DNA of 64,000 bases from Plasmodiophora brassicae (Eukaryota; Endomyxa: Phytomyxea; Phytomyxea; Plasmodiophorida): positions 620,001-684,000 of the forward strand of contig CP145422.1 of assembly GCA_036867785.1 (NCBI GenBank), given 5' to 3'. A model generated the notes under the pieces. The model did not search any database. It was not told the DNA's origin and saw only the letters and a program-made list of their open reading frames with translations. Below, in pieces: positions 1 through 11,483 of the stretch; the first letter of the stretch is position 1; the number at the start of each line of letters is the position of its first letter. A program made the translations under genes and the position numbers.

Positions 1-225
1 TTCTTCGTTGCTGCCGGGTCGCTGTTTCTGGATCACCTTGATGGCAACCGTGTCGTGGGTCTCCTTCCGCACGCCTTTGTACACGACACCGAATCCGCCG
101 GATCCTAACTGCGCCCCCAGAACGTAACTGCCGCCGATCGACGGCACCTGCCTGTGTGGGACGTCCCGGCCGCTTGCCCAGTGCCAGGCGAGGTACGTCA
201 GCAGCAACAGCACGGCCGCCCTCAT
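1..225 (-). CDS. Signal-peptide-bearing protein kinase, N-terminal part (runs off left edge)
   Basis: 75 codons from the ATG at 225..223 stay open to the window edge. Residues 1-19 are a hydrophobic signal peptide or anchor (MRAAVLLLLTYLAW start). A kinase domain begins almost at once: glycine-rich loop GSGGFGVVYKG at residues 41-51 and the VAIK motif with the ATP-binding Lys at 63. Only about 13 residues separate the signal from the kinase fold, so there is no room for an ectodomain. Either the kinase is secreted or lumenal, or the hydrophobic stretch is an anchor. The catalytic loop lies outside the window, so activity and subfamily cannot be judged. The call of a kinase is firm; its location is inference. 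Confidence 0.8.
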   Translation of the reverse strand, partial: MRAAVLLLLTYLAWHWASGRDVPHRQVPSIGGSYVLGAQLGSGGFGVVYKGVRKETHDTVAIKVIQKQRPGSNEE

Positions 226-280
226 GGCGGCGCGACGAGAGCGAACGCGGAACTCGTTTGTCCCCGGGCGTTTGCCGTGT

Positions 281-360
281 GAGGCACCTGGCTACTTCCG
301 GGTACCGCGTCTCTGTCACCGAAGCACCTGGCTACTTCCGGGTGCCGCGTCTCTGTCACC
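281..360. repeat. Two 40-bp direct tandem repeats
   Basis: Units 281-320 and 321-360 differ at two positions. They lie in the 241-bp gap between the kinase start (225, minus) and the end of the RING gene (467). The rest of this gap shows nothing I can name. Confidence 0.9.
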
Positions 361-466
361 CAGCGACACGTTACTCGACCCGTACTGGGCACCCCGTCAT
401 CGTTACTGGACCCGAGTCTGCGCGCAAGGCGAACGAACCGTCCCTGTGCTGTACTACTACTGTATG

Positions 467-2628
467 CTATTTCGGATGGATAATTGGAGGAAGCGTGCTT
501 GTGCCGGTCCTGGTATGCTGTCGCCGGGCGTTGCTCAGGGTTGCAATGGACTTCCTCAGCAGCGGGTTCGCCTCGTTCGCCGTATCCGAGACGGCGCGGG
601 CGTATTCGAAGACGCCGTCGTCGTCGGCATCCTCCGACGTCTTCAGAGTGTCCCGTGCGGCCTCCCGTTTCAGCCGGATGTCCCCGAGGGACACCTTCCA
701 CCAGTTGAACTGGGACAGGATCGCGTCCAGCACCGTGTTGGAGACGGTGATCGACTCGCATATGCCGCTGCAGTCGTTGCACAGGATGCGGCCGCTGTCG
801 ACGTCCTTGATCGACTCGATGCACGTCTCGCAGATCGTGTGCCCGCACGGGTACAGCACCTGCGGCTTCCTGAACACGTTGAAACACGTCCTGCAGGTCA
901 GGTGCAACGCCAGGTACTCGTCGATCTTGTTGCACAGCAGGACCGATCGTTCCATCTGCATCAGGTGCGCCTGGAACAGCAACGACCTCGACATCGAACT
1001 GCGCCGGCAGCGCTTGAGCGTGCCGGCTAGGCGTGCGACTTCCGATTTCAAGCTCGCAATGTGCTCCGATGCCGCCTCCTGGCTGACCTTCATGTCGTTC
1101 AGCGTCTTCTTCAGCACCGCTGTCGCGTGGTGCTCCGATTCGGTCAACCTGGTCACCGACGCCTCGTCGTCGGCGATCTTCTTCTGCAACTGTTCGATCA
1201 GGGTCGTCATCCTCCTCGTCTCCGCCTGCAGATGCTGGCGGCTCTCGTGAAGCTCCTCCGTTGTGGCTGCGAGGCGCTCATGCAGGACGCCATTCTCCGA
1301 TGTCAGCTGGCGCCCCGATTCGGACAGCAGGCGGTTCTGCTCCATCAGCTCCGCCAACTTCTCCTGCTTCTTCTCAAGTTCCAGCAGCAGCTTCTCGGCC
1401 TCTGAGTTTGGCTGCTCGTCGTCGTCATCGTCGTCGTCGGACCCGCCGTCATCAGCGACGCCTTCTTCGGCGATAGGTTCGGCGTTATCGGATGCAGACG
1501 GCGGTGGCTTCGCAGACGGCTCGGGGTCGACCGCGTCGTCTGCTTCAGGTTGCGGCACCGCGCTTGACGTGGATTTCCTCGTTCTGCCAGCGTCCGACGC
1601 GACGAGTGCATCTGGAACTGTCGCGGTCGTTGACGCGACCGATGCCGCCCGTCTTGCAGGCCTGACGGGCGCTTTCGTCGGCGACGTCGTCTTCCTGCCG
1701 GACGTCGACCGACGCTTCTGGTCCCGCATCGACGACGGCGCTGCTGTGGCTGACGGGTCGGTCCCGTTCTGTGCGATTAACGACCGCAGGAACTTGACCT
1801 TTGCGTTCAGTTTGTCCTTCTCGTCGTCGTGTCGCGCCTCGATCTGGACGATCTGGTCTCGTAGCGCTTCGTTGTCGTGCTGTAGGGCGTCGACCGTTAG
1901 CACCTGTCGCTCCAGGTCGGCGATCGTACGGTGCGCTTCGGCCAGTTGGTCCCTCAGGCGGTCGAGCTTGCGCTGGGCCGCCAGCATGGCCGTCGTGACG
2001 CGCGCCTTGTACGCGTCGGTGACGGATCGATGCCGATGGTCGACCATGCTGAACTGATTCCTAAGCACCTGCTGGAACCGGGCCGTCAAGGCATGCGTGT
2101 TCGAGTGAAGCATGGCGGCCATGACATCTTGAATGCTAAACCGTCCGTCGGATCAGCGTTGCACGTATCAGGGCCCAAGTGCAAACACAACCTGTTCTCG
2201 ATGGTTTGAAGGTCTGTCGAACGCAGATCGAATCGGGGCGACAGGAGTTTCTCTTGCGGGATACCGATGGCGACCGGGGGCAGAACGTCAGGGACCTGTG
2301 AATGCGCTGGGGACGCTGTGGCGATCAGCGGTGCCGGTTCCTGAACGGGTGCTGGTCGATACGAGTTCGGCCTCCAGGCTGGCGCTTGTTTCGATCCTGC
2401 AACGTCCATTCCCGGTAGCCGGGGCGCTGCGTTGCTCGTTGCTGGTAACGGGACCTCTCGCCACCCGGGGTACATGGCGCGATCGCCCTGGTCATCGCGA
2501 ACCGACAGGACGGCCTGCGGCTGGCTGTCCGGCGGTACCTTGGTCAAGTCCAGGGCGAACCGGTCGAAGAGCCGGATGCGGTCGCGAAGCAGGAACGGAC
2601 CCGGATCGGGACGACGTGGCGTCGTCAT
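467..2628 (-). CDS. Coiled-coil RING-finger protein (probable E3 ubiquitin ligase)
   Basis: Two exons, 2628..2192 and 2135..467, with a 56-nt intron (2191..2136) that joins in phase; 701 residues. The first exon (about 146 residues) is Pro-rich and probably disordered. The middle is a long heptad-rich coiled coil with a Ser/Thr/Asp-rich insert. A classic C3HC4 RING follows at about residues 556-602, with spacing C-x2-C-x12-C-x-H-x2-C-x2-C then a final C-x2-C. About 100 further residues follow the RING, which argues against BRE1, where the RING is terminal. The start is the first in-frame ATG; the frame upstream is open but has no ATG. The substrate is unknown. Confidence 0.8.
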
Positions 2629-2931
2629 TGATAACCGACTGGAAAGATCTCGGCCGGGTTGCGGATCTGGCAGGTGCAATCTGACGACCCGTGATATCTC
2701 TGCACCAGAACGGTTTGCGGCCGTGGGCCTATTATCGCGATGCGCTAACTGCTACTGCCGGAAACACGTTCAGCTGTCTAGAAAGAGATTAGTCGGTCGG
2801 CTGCCTTCCCGACGATGTTTCCATCGACACATGGCATTACCCGGCAGTACACACAGCACGTAGCCCATCAAACCTGAACACGTTTCGCGATTTCGACTGT
2901 TCATAAAGGTTGCTTTCGTTTGCCGAATAGG
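2629..2931. other. Intergenic, 303 bp
   Basis: Lies upstream of the RING gene and downstream of the next minus-strand gene. No coding frame or repeat seen; presumed promoter of the RING gene. Confidence 0.4.
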
Positions 2932-3917
2932 TTATGCATCTGCCGAGCTGCTGCCAGCGCCGACGGACACAACACCATCAGTGACATCGATGAGGCCCAG
3001 GGACACCAGCTCATCCAGCGCTCGTGGGAAACAGGCCGCAGACGCCTCGTCGGGAAACGCCTGTCGAATGGCGTCCACTGGGCGGCGGAGACCATCACGG
3101 CCATCGAGCAGGTGTTGTAGCACGGTGACACAGTGCATCGCGATTGTGCTGCTGGAGGCGAACGCGCGGGCGAAGACGCACAGTTGGTCAGCGAGCGCAC
3201 TGATATCGGTGCACGCTTCCGGCGGCGTTGTCTGGACTGGGCTCTGCTGCTGCTGCTGCTGCTGCTGCTGCGATGCTTCAGATCGAATATGGCCCAGCTC
3301 CTCGTCGATGGCCGCGATCTCCTGCCTCAACGCGGACAGCCGCCCTCGTCGTTCCTCCTTTCTACTTTCCCGCTGGCGGCCCAGCTCTGCTTCAGACACG
3401 AACCGCGCTGTATCCTCGGCCATCTCCTCTCGCCGGCTGGCCTGGTCGCGACGCACGCGAGCCAGCGTGCATTGTAGCGATTCGATCTCATCCCGCAGTT
3501 CACCGATCTCTCTCGAGTACCTAAACACGCGCGCCTATGGTAAGGAAGGCACGGGCCGCGACGATCTCCTCCGAGCTACCTGGGCTGAAGTTCACGCTTC
3601 CGTGCCGCCATCTGCTCCTCGATCTGATAGAACGCGTAATTAAGCCGCTCCTCGCGATCCTGGGACTCGACAACAGCATCCTCCAGCAGCGCCTGGGCAC
3701 GTCGAACCAGCTGCTGGCGACGATGGCCGGCCCGGGCCCGTTCGGAGCGCAGCACGCGGCTGACAGTGCTGAACGGCGTCAGGCGCTTCTCGCCGCGCAC
3801 GCTGATGACGGCCTGCATCGAGCTGATCGTCGATGACAGCCGGGCGACCGTCCTGCGGCCGTCCCGGTCGATGGACCGGGCCGTCTCGACCGCCCGCTCC
3901 AGGGACGTCAACGGCAT
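2932..3917 (-). CDS. Coiled-coil protein with polyglutamine tract, function unknown
   Basis: Two exons, 3917..3580 and 3520..2932, with a 59-nt intron (3579..3521); 308 residues. The N-terminal two thirds are helical and charged (Arg/Glu/Gln-rich heptads). Nine glutamines follow, encoded by a pure CAG run (CTG on the plus strand). The C-terminal 100 residues are compact and could form a small helical or winged-helix domain (AFPDEASAACFPRALDEL). No family recognised. A cytoskeletal, kinetochore or SMC-associated role would fit the layout but is speculation. The start is the first ATG of the open frame. Confidence 0.65.
3244..3270 (+). repeat. (CTG)9 microsatellite inside coding sequence
   Basis: Nine uninterrupted CTG units on the plus strand encode nine Gln on the minus strand in the gene at 2932-3917. 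Confidence 0.9.
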
Positions 3918-4110
3918 GAGGACCTCCGTCCGCGAATGCGACCAGCGTCGTCGAACTCGACCCGCCGTCGGACCCGGCCCCGGGCCCCGCGCCCTGCGGC
4001 AAAAATCGACCCACGATGCGCAGCAAAAACGCGCCAGACACGCCGCGCGCTTTCGGGCGAATTTGGCACGACTCGTAGTGTACTACCCCTGCAGCGGGGC
4101 TCTGCCCACG

Positions 4111-5889
4111 TTAGTACAGACCGGTACTGGTGTGCACAGTACTGGCGGGTTTGCCCTCCTTGGAGGTCGCCGCAGTCTGCTTCGTATTCGTCTTGGCGTC
4201 GGTACGCGCCTGGTTCGGAACGTTCGTCGGGCGGCCCTGCTTCCTCGGTTGGTCGTTCTTCACGGCCGGCCCTTGAGTCTTGCCGCTTGGTGAGGATTCG
4301 TCTTTCTTGCCAGTAACCATCACGGTGCCCTTGTCATGGACCGGGTTCTGGTGCCTCTGGGAGCTCGCCTGAGGCCGCTTCTTGTCGCCTCCATCGGGGT
4401 GGAACACCAGCTTCGCGTGCTGGGTCGTCTGCTTGACGATGACTTCAACGGGCCGCGCGGCACGGTCATCAGGCGACGATGACGTGCCCATCAGGTCGGC
4501 GATCGGCGGGTTGACTGCGCTGTGCAGGTCGGCGATTGAGAACAGCGTGTCCTGAAGGAGTAGGTCACCCGCCGTCGCGCCCGATATCGACGCCGGTGCA
4601 ATGTTGCGAATCGACACCGACTTGATCTGCAAATCGGTGACATTGTCGGCACGAATGACCGTCACCTGGCGGAGCCACACGTTCACGACGACGATGCGGA
4701 CAGAGCACGCACCCGAACGAACGGACCGATCCACGAGCCAGCACCGGGGACGACGAATGCTCCCTGCCGTGTGGCGTGTAGTCGTACGTGCACGGGAACG
4801 CGTCCAGGTCGTCGTACGAGTCGGGGTACGCGGCCCAGTTCACGTCGAGCAACTCCTGCCAGAGCCTCCATTGACCTGCACCGAGCAATCCGTCTAACTG
4901 GAGCGCCGACGCGCAACGAGACATCCTACCTCCATCGCGCCCGCCCGTGAAGTCGACGTACACCCTGACGTGCACGGTCCTGTACAAGCCGACGCTTCAG
5001 AGAGCGGGAACGATACGTTTCGCGTCGGCGACGTACTCGTGATCCGGCAGCGTTTGTACGATGAACTTCAGGCCGAGGAACCGATCCTGAAGCAGCCGCG
5101 CATCGATCGGTATCGGGTTGCGACTCGACAGCGTCTAGGAGCGGTGCGGTCGGATGCCTGCTCTGTGCGGACGCGACACGACGCTCTTACGTAGATCGTC
5201 TTGCCAGTGGTGCGGTCGCGCCAGAACTGTTTCTGCACGCCGACGTCGCTGCGCACACACCCACGTTAGACCCCGCCCTCGTACCTGCCGTCGATGTATT
5301 GTGTACGTACCCGGTCTTCAGCCAATATCGCATCAGGTACCCGTAGGAGTTGCACGGCTCCTGAAGCGATGCTGCCATTCGCTGAGGGACGCGTTGCACG
5401 GTCTGGGCGACGACGCCCCACGTACGTTTGTCGTTCGTGCGCGTCACGATGCTGAGGCCGCTGAGTAGCGACTGGACGCTCGCCGGCCCCGTTGCGTTTC
5501 CCGATCCGTTGCGGACGTAGAGCGTGATCTCCACGTTCTCCCAGGGGTGGTCCTCCTTGCTGGCAACGTAGATACGTGGCGATCCTGCGTTCGAACCGTT
5601 AGCACCCGGGTACTGTCGGCTGGGCGGGATCAGCTGGACCGTTCAAGGTCATCGTCCCGTTGGCGATCGCGGCGTGCCCGATGCCATGGAACACAGCGCG
5701 GCTGTCGTGTGGGTCGGGCCGGTACCGATGAAGAACGCGCCTGTCCTGCCACGATGCGGACGATGACCAATCATCACTAGCGGCAATGGAGTCGTACATC
5801 CGCTCGATGCCATCCGGGCCGATCGACCGCGCGGACGCGGCCGTCGCTAACCCGATCGCGAGCACCCAGCACCAAACAGTCGCCTGCAT
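4111..5889 (-). CDS. Secreted concanavalin-A-like (beta-sandwich) protein with basic tail
   Basis: Seven exons: 5889..5640, 5584..5311, 5248..5191, 5134..5037, 4979..4930, 4875..4727, 4665..4111; 477 residues. All phases agree; introns are 54-62 nt. Residues 1-20 are a signal peptide (MQATVWCWVLAIGLATA). The next 270 residues show the alternating beta pattern of lectin/glucanase-like jelly rolls (WENVEITLYVR, FLGLKFIVQ, VHVRVYVDFTGG, TVIRADN). I could not assign a glycoside hydrolase or lyase family or see a catalytic pair. The last 120 residues are Lys/Thr/Pro-rich and intron-free, probably disordered. The final donor is uncertain: 4726 or 18 nt upstream, both in phase. Likely secreted; the sugar ligand is inference. 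Confidence 0.7.
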
Positions 5890-6314
5890 GTTGCCCGAAC
5901 GCCAGCTGTGTCACTATGAGAGCGCGCGTGCCACCGAATTCCACCGGTGGGCGCCGTGTGCGCGAACACCCTATCGATGGGTGGCACCATCCGGTCCTGG
6001 TTGCACTCGCATGTCAACAGCAAAGCGCCTGCGCTCAGCTCTGATAGTCGAAGACGGAACCCTGCCACAGGCAACCGAGTGAGGGGTGACGACGACATAG
6101 GTACCAGCGTCCCGAACGGGAAGATCGAGGCGGCGTCCGGTCCCGACAGGCCGGTTCATCCAAGGCTGGCTGTGCAACGGACCGTAAGATGCAACCCCCC
6201 GCGTCAGCGACGAACGCGCGACGAGACGTCACGGGGGGCGGGGCGGGCGGCGGCGCCCATGGCGGTGAGCCGCGGATCAAAGGCCGCCCGGGCGGCGCGG
6301 TACATGACGATTGC
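5890..6314. promoter_or_regulatory. Divergent intergenic region (shared promoter)
   Basis: 425 bp separate two genes pointing away from each other, so both promoters must lie here. No motif could be singled out. An in-frame ATG at 6189 could lengthen the downstream protein. Confidence 0.4.
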
Positions 6315-7168
6315 ATGGCGGAGGACGGGATCCGATTCCGCAGGCGCCAGCGGCGGCAGGCGCGCAGGCCACCGGACGCTGCGGCTGTCGCCGTCGACGA
6401 CGACGACGGAGGCGACGATGTGGCGCGCGCCCTCGAGGTCAAGCTGCTGCAGCGGATCAAGCGCGACGTGGCACACCAGGCATCGCGAGCGGGCCTCAGC
6501 ACGGCACAACCGAAACAGGGCGGCCCTGCGCCCGTTGCCAGCGTACGTCGGGCAAATGCTGTAAACGTGCGCTTCGTTGACATGACACGCTCGTATAGGC
6601 GGGGTTCATGAACTTCGGGCAGTCGTTCCAGACGACGCGGGGCGAGGTCGCCGTTGTCGACGAGCACCTCGAGAAGTACATTCAACGCCGCCTGCAAGAT
6701 ATCCAGGGTGACGGCAGCGAAGTCGGCGATCGCGATCCGTCAACGAAGAAACGAGTATGTACGATTGACGCTCCGGGCTGGTCGTTGCATGAACCATTGC
6801 TGTGCAGGTACGCCCGGGGCCGGACATCGAGTTCAGCGGCATCCAGGAGTACAGTCTGCCGCTGGACGAGCGGCTGCGAAAGCGTGAAGCCATCGAGAAG
6901 GCGAAGCGGGAATTCGTCGAGGACCGGTGCGCCGATGCAGATCGGGTCGACGTCCGCACCATCCCGTCCAACGTGGGGTCGAACTTCAATCTGCACATCG
7001 CCGCGCCCGGTAGGTTGGCTATAGCGGGCCCGATGCCTGTTGCGAATCCTGACTGCGAGCTCGTTGACAGATGATGGCACAACGGGCATAGCTGCTGAGT
7101 CGGGCGGTCCCACCGACCAGGTCGTCTACGACCAGTTTCGCAAGAAGCATGCCAGAACCCGACGATAA
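6315..7168 (+). CDS. TLS1: TLS1/C9orf78-like spliceosome-associated protein
   Basis: Four exons, 6315..6542, 6599..6754, 6808..7009, 7071..7168; introns 56, 53 and 61 nt; 227 residues. It matches the C9orf78/TLS1 family in order: basic start FRRRQRRQ, a helical stretch before DEHLEKYIQRRL, the conserved SGIQEYSLPLDERL block, SNVGSNFNLH, and a C terminus VVYDQFRKKHARTRR like the family's tyrosine-basic tail. Family members bind the BRR2 helicase and act in pre-mRNA splicing, which suits this intron-dense genome. The ATG at 6315 fits the family's short N terminus. The first in-frame ATG (6189) would add 42 Gly/Ala/Arg-rich residues. Confidence 0.85.
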
Positions 7169-7273
7169 ACGGTTATAGCTACAAAGACCGATCAGGTATG
7201 CACATCCTGATCCGGGGCGTGCACACATCCAGCCGTTGGAGTAGCGATCACACTCTGTTCGTATTTCATGGGT

Positions 7274-8936
7274 TCATTTCCCAAATCTGTACAGAAACGA
7301 CACCAGTAGTACGACAACGAAGAACGCCGCGCCTAGGCCCAACGCAGGCCACTTGCTCGTTCGTCTGGCGTTTGCAAAGCACGGCAAAGCGTTTTCTCGC
7401 CAGCAGTCATCCCAGCGAATCGACGTGAAGCTTGCGACGTTAGACCTCAGTGTACCCAGTCTGGCCGTGTTACTGGGGAAGTTATGGAAAAGACCCTGGT
7501 ACCGACATCGGAATAAGCGAGATAACCAGGGCGCGCACATTGGGCGATCAGGCAACCTGCAACTGTGTCTTCAGCTCTTCACTTGAGCCAAAGACCATTC
7601 CGTTGTGATCGTGCTGCAGCAGCTCGTCAAGACTGCAACATCCGTTACATTGTGGCCGATGCAACGATTGACGGGACCGTACCATGGGAAGCCAACCGCA
7701 CAGACAGGCAGGCCACAGCCGAACATGTCAACGACCTTCATGGGCAGGTCTAAGCCGGACGAAGACGTGTGCAAACTGACGCCGAGGTCAGCGCAACCGA
7801 GCATCTTCGGGTAGTCGTCGGCGGCCATCCACAGTTGCAGGAATCGGGTTCTCTTCAACGACAGCTTGGCAATGGCGTCGGCGTAGAACTGCTTGAGCGG
7901 GCCTTTCCCAGTGATAACGAACAGCAGTCGTGCCGCATTGTCACTGGCCTCGCGGTCATACGCGACCGCCGCGTCTAGCAGAATGCCGAAGTCCTCGTCC
8001 GCAGTGTAGCTGGTTGAGCTGATAATGATCGCGGGGCGATCCTTCCGGTACTGAATGTCTCCGTCGACGACCTCGGTTATCAGGGTTTCCTCCCGCTTCA
8101 AGTCGCTGGGCCGCCAATCGTCCAGACCGACCAAAGCCCCTGCCTCTTGAAGTTCTCTGAAGAACTAACCGCAAACAGTTAGACAGGATGGGGACGTGTG
8201 CGAGGAACGACAGACATTGTGTATCTCGGGAAGGGAAAGTCGACGAAACCTTCGTGGCGGGCGATCATGCAGGACTCTTGCGTCAATGCTCCACACGTTT
8301 CGCAACTCTTGCTGCATGGCGCGCGTGACACAGAAGTTGTCGTCCGACATCCGGCCTAGCAAACGCTCGTACCAGTACGAAATCGTCACCAGCGGGTGCG
8401 ACCGCCCAAGTCGCATTGCTAGGCAGCACGAGTCATCGCAAATCATGTGGACCCATCGGCGATCGACTAACCCAGGATGCTGTACCCGAAATTGTGCCAG
8501 TCGACAATCAGGCTCGCTGACTGAAGCAACGCAACAACCTTGGCGATGATGAGCGACGGAATTGCAGGAGGATTCTGCATGACACCATTTTAGCTCAGCA
8601 GAGCAGCGCCCAGAACGCGGTGACCTGCACGAGGATATAGCGCGGTCGGGGGACTCGCACTAGCAACGTCAACAGCAGGACAGTACATTGAAACGCAATG
8701 CGGAACGGCAGGGCAGCGAGGAACAGCAGACGGGATCGCGGTCGCCAGCCCCACTGCGGCAGGACGTACAGCGTCACGTTCGGGCAGGCAGTCAAATCCG
8801 TCGACGGCTCCGACCCCGCATACCCGACCAGGGCGACGTTCAGACCGGCCTGGCGCGCCAGCGACATCGCGTGGTACTGCATGCGCGGGCTCCGCCCGAT
8901 ATCGCCCAGTACCAGCACGGTCACGTACTCCATCAT
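7274..8936 (-). CDS. ALG1: ALG1, chitobiosyldiphosphodolichol beta-mannosyltransferase
   Basis: Six exons: 8936..8625, 8574..8472, 8418..8216, 8164..7683, 7632..7557, 7495..7274; introns 50, 53, 51, 50 and 61 nt; 465 residues, the usual ALG1 length. Transfers the first mannose from GDP-mannose to GlcNAc2-PP-dolichol on the cytosolic ER face. Family signatures are visible throughout: VDWHNFGYSILA, LGRSHPLV, FCVTRAMQQEL, DRPPRRF, SSTSYTADEDFGILLDA, FVITGKGPLK, DLGVSLHTSSSGLDLPMKVV with DMFGCGLPVCAV, then SIRWDDCW. Unusually it ends with a hydrophobic helix (AFFVVVLLVSFLYRF), where most ALG1 proteins carry only an N-terminal anchor. It diverges from the CAP gene across 375 bp. Confidence 0.95.
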
Positions 8937-9311
8937 GGCATCGACTCCCTCCCCCCAAATGTGTCGCTCAGCTCCGACTCGGCGGCGACCGCAAAACACG
9001 GAGAACGCCGCGTGGCGTCTCGGGTGTGCCGTGTGCGGGTGTGCCCCCCCTTCAATTTTTGCACCAGTTGACTGATGGCGATGTGGGTCAATCCGGTTCA
9101 TCCAGGTCAACGCACGCCCCGGGTGCCGACGACACTTGACTCGGATCGGGTTCGTTGACCGCTGACTCGTGAGTCAACTGGGGCAATCCGTCCCCCTGGC
9201 TGGCACAGCTGCCACATTAATCGTCGTGCCTCATACCCGTAAGTAGCGGCAAGGCGCCACAGGAGTAATTTAACGAGAGCCGCGACGCCAGGTCCAAAAT
9301 AGCCAGACGAC
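8937..9311. promoter_or_regulatory. Divergent intergenic region between ALG1 and the CAP gene
   Basis: 375 bp between divergent starts; must contain both promoters. Includes short homopolymer tracts; no motif assigned. Confidence 0.4.
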
Positions 9312-11420
9312 ATGTCATCGATGGGGTCCCTCGTGACCATGGCCTTCGCCATTGCAGCTACATGTGTGTTCGCGGCTGAGATCTGTGTCGACGACCAGCA
9401 AGACCTGCTCGGCTCGCTCAACTTCCTTCGAGCTCACGTCAACCCAACCCCATGCATGCCACTGGCGGCGATCAAGTGGAGTCGCGTCCTAGCCCTTCAG
9501 GCGGAAACCATCGCCGCCGCTGGCGTCCAACCTCGCCCGACGAACGCATCCGTTACCATCGGCAATGGGCTTGCCCTCACTGTTGAACAAGCCTTCAAGC
9601 AATGGCTGAACCAGGGCAGACAGTACGACTTCGATGTGAACGTGTGCCAGGCCGGGTACACCTGCGACGACTACAAGCAGATGGTCGATCAGACCTCGAC
9701 CCAGATCGGGTGCGCTTGGAGCACATGCCCGAGGACCGCGCAGATCGTCGTCGTATGCGTCTACGATGGCAACCCGCCTACTGCTGGCCGCCCATACACC
9801 GCATGCACGCCCGGCCAACTCAAGGTCGCCAGCAAACCCCAGGTATCGCATACCTTCGTCGTGACGCCCAAACCACGCCCTATGCAACCGGTCATCGCCA
9901 GCCAGCTCTCCATGAGCAACGACGTTCAAGGATACCTTCGCATGGGTGTGACCCCGATGGGTCCTGCGGATCCCTCCAGGACGAACGGGTCCTTTGCATT
10001 ACCTGCATTCGCTACGACCGCCCCTGCCGTGCCGCCCTCCCCAACCACGAACACGTCCGGGTCAGCAGCAATGCCCCAGATGGCGTCCGTATCACCTGTT
10101 GCATCTGTTTCCCCAGCGCCCAGTACTGCCACGACTCCGACGGGGGCATTGGCGGATGCACTGCTGCGGGTCCCTGCGAACCCGCCCGGATCTGCAGCTC
10201 CGGGGAACGCGTCGGTGGCTCCCATGACGCCGGCTCCGACGTCTGGCGCGACTGTGACTGCCGCGACAGCATCCCCGGGGAATGCAAGTGTGGCGCCTGA
10301 GGCGACGGCAGCGCCGCTCCAGACGACTGTGTCCGCTGCTATCACGATCTCGCTGAGTCAAGTGTCTGGGACGCCGGCTCCAGGTAATGCGACAATGGCG
10401 CATAGTACCGCCCGGCCACCGAGTAACACGTCGATGGCCCATATCGCTCCCATGCCGACCAACGGGTCTGGCGCTGCTGCAGTGACTAGAGCGCCGACGT
10501 ACTCCCCGATACCAGTGCCGACATCAGCTCCCACTCCAGCCCCAACACCATCTCCAACTCCTGCACCGACACCAGCTCCAACGCCAGCACCAACTCCAGC
10601 TCCGACACCAGCACCGACACCAGCGCCGACGCCAGCGCCTACACCAGTTCCGACACCCGCGCCGACACCAGCCCCAACTCCAGAACCAACGCCGGCTCCA
10701 ACTCCTGAGCCGACTCCCGCTCCAACACCGGCACCGACTCCGGCTCCAACACCGGCACCGACTCCGGCTCCAACACTGGCACCGACTCCGGCTCCTACAC
10801 CAGAACCGACTCCGGCTCCTACACCAGAACCCACGCCAGCACCAACACCTGCGCCAACACCAGCACCTACTCCGGCACCTACTCCAGCACCTACTCCAGC
10901 ACCTACCCCAGCTCCAACTCCAGCCCCGACACTTGCTGCCACCACACCTAAGCCAACGCCATCACCTACACCAGCACCGACTCCGTCTCCAACTCAAAAC
11001 CCGACGCCTGCTCCCACGCCAGCCCCGACGACAACAGGCGCGTCAATGTCACCGAGCACGCCCGCGCCGACGACAACAGCAACTGTGTCGCCGATCACGC
11101 CGGCACCAACACCGATCACAATCACTGCCCGTCCAAACACGACACTGCCAACACCGCCGCTGACAACGAATGTGTCGACTGTCGCTGCGACGACGTTCGT
11201 TCCATCGAACACAAGCGACTGTGATTACGACCAACCAGCTGCCGAGTACCCTGGCGATGCAAACAGCGGCGCTGAGTGCAACGACACCGCCCCCATTAAC
11301 CCAGCCAGCTACCGCCTGAACGGACAGATGGCGTCGCGCCCGATGCTGACACCTGTTGGGTCGAGCCCAGGCTTCCGGATGCCACTCAGGCGTGGAGGCG
11401 TCCGGGTTGCAATCAACTAA
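9312..11420 (+). CDS. Secreted CAP/SCP (PR-1-like) protein with long Pro-Thr stalk
   Basis: Single exon, 702 residues. Signal peptide about residues 1-22 ([20 protein letters not shown]). CAP domain at about 25-170: [15 protein letters not shown], then the motif-1 region [18 protein letters not shown] and the motif-2-like VVVCVYDGN. The cavity residues are altered. The usual HNxxR reads LNFLR, and the usual HYTQ-x-x-W reads DYKQMVD, so the metal-binding site looks lost. A long Ala/Pro/Ser/Thr region follows, with a PTPA repeat at about residues 404-545, then an acidic Cys patch (SDCDYD) and a short tail. The stalk is a good mucin-like O-glycosylation substrate. CAP proteins act in lipid binding and host interaction; the role here is unknown. 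Confidence 0.9.
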   Translation: MSSMGSLVTMAFAIAATCVFAAEICVDDQQDLLGSLNFLRAHVNPTPCMPLAAIKWSRVLALQAETIAAAGVQPRPTNASVTIGNGLALTVEQAFKQWLNQGRQYDFDVNVCQAGYTCDDYKQMVDQTSTQIGCAWSTCPRTAQIVVVCVYDGNPPTAGRPYTACTPGQLKVASKPQVSHTFVVTPKPRPMQPVIASQLSMSNDVQGYLRMGVTPMGPADPSRTNGSFALPAFATTAPAVPPSPTTNTSGSAAMPQMASVSPVASVSPAPSTATTPTGALADALLRVPANPPGSAAPGNASVAPMTPAPTSGATVTAATASPGNASVAPEATAAPLQTTVSAAITISLSQVSGTPAPGNATMAHSTARPPSNTSMAHIAPMPTNGSGAAAVTRAPTYSPIPVPTSAPTPAPTPSPTPAPTPAPTPAPTPAPTPAPTPAPTPAPTPVPTPAPTPAPTPEPTPAPTPEPTPAPTPAPTPAPTPAPTPAPTLAPTPAPTPEPTPAPTPEPTPAPTPAPTPAPTPAPTPAPTPAPTPAPTPAPTLAATTPKPTPSPTPAPTPSPTQNPTPAPTPAPTTTGASMSPSTPAPTTTATVSPITPAPTPITITARPNTTLPTPPLTTNVSTVAATTFVPSNTSDCDYDQPAAEYPGDANSGAECNDTAPINPASYRLNGQMASRPMLTPVGSSPGFRMPLRRGGVRVAIN
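10520..10940 (+). repeat. Coding PTPA/PTPE minisatellite
   Basis: 12-bp-based repeat encoding (P-T-P-A/E/V/S) inside the CAP protein. The antisense strand reads as a Gly-Ala-Gly-Val repeat, which is a shadow. Confidence 0.9.
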
Positions 11421-11483
11421 ATTTAACTCTGTACTACCGCTGCCGTACCTTCGGTCGTCGAACGAACATCAGGTTTCCTGCGG

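Noticed and set aside
156-2057. Several plus-strand frames antisense to the RING gene
   Set aside because: The minus strand carries the RING, the coiled coil and an intron in phase; the plus frames have no domain.
10358-10945. Minus-strand frame encoding a Gly-Ala-Gly-Val repeat protein
   Set aside because: It is the exact antisense of the PTPA minisatellite in the CAP gene; the sense frame has a signal peptide and a CAP domain.
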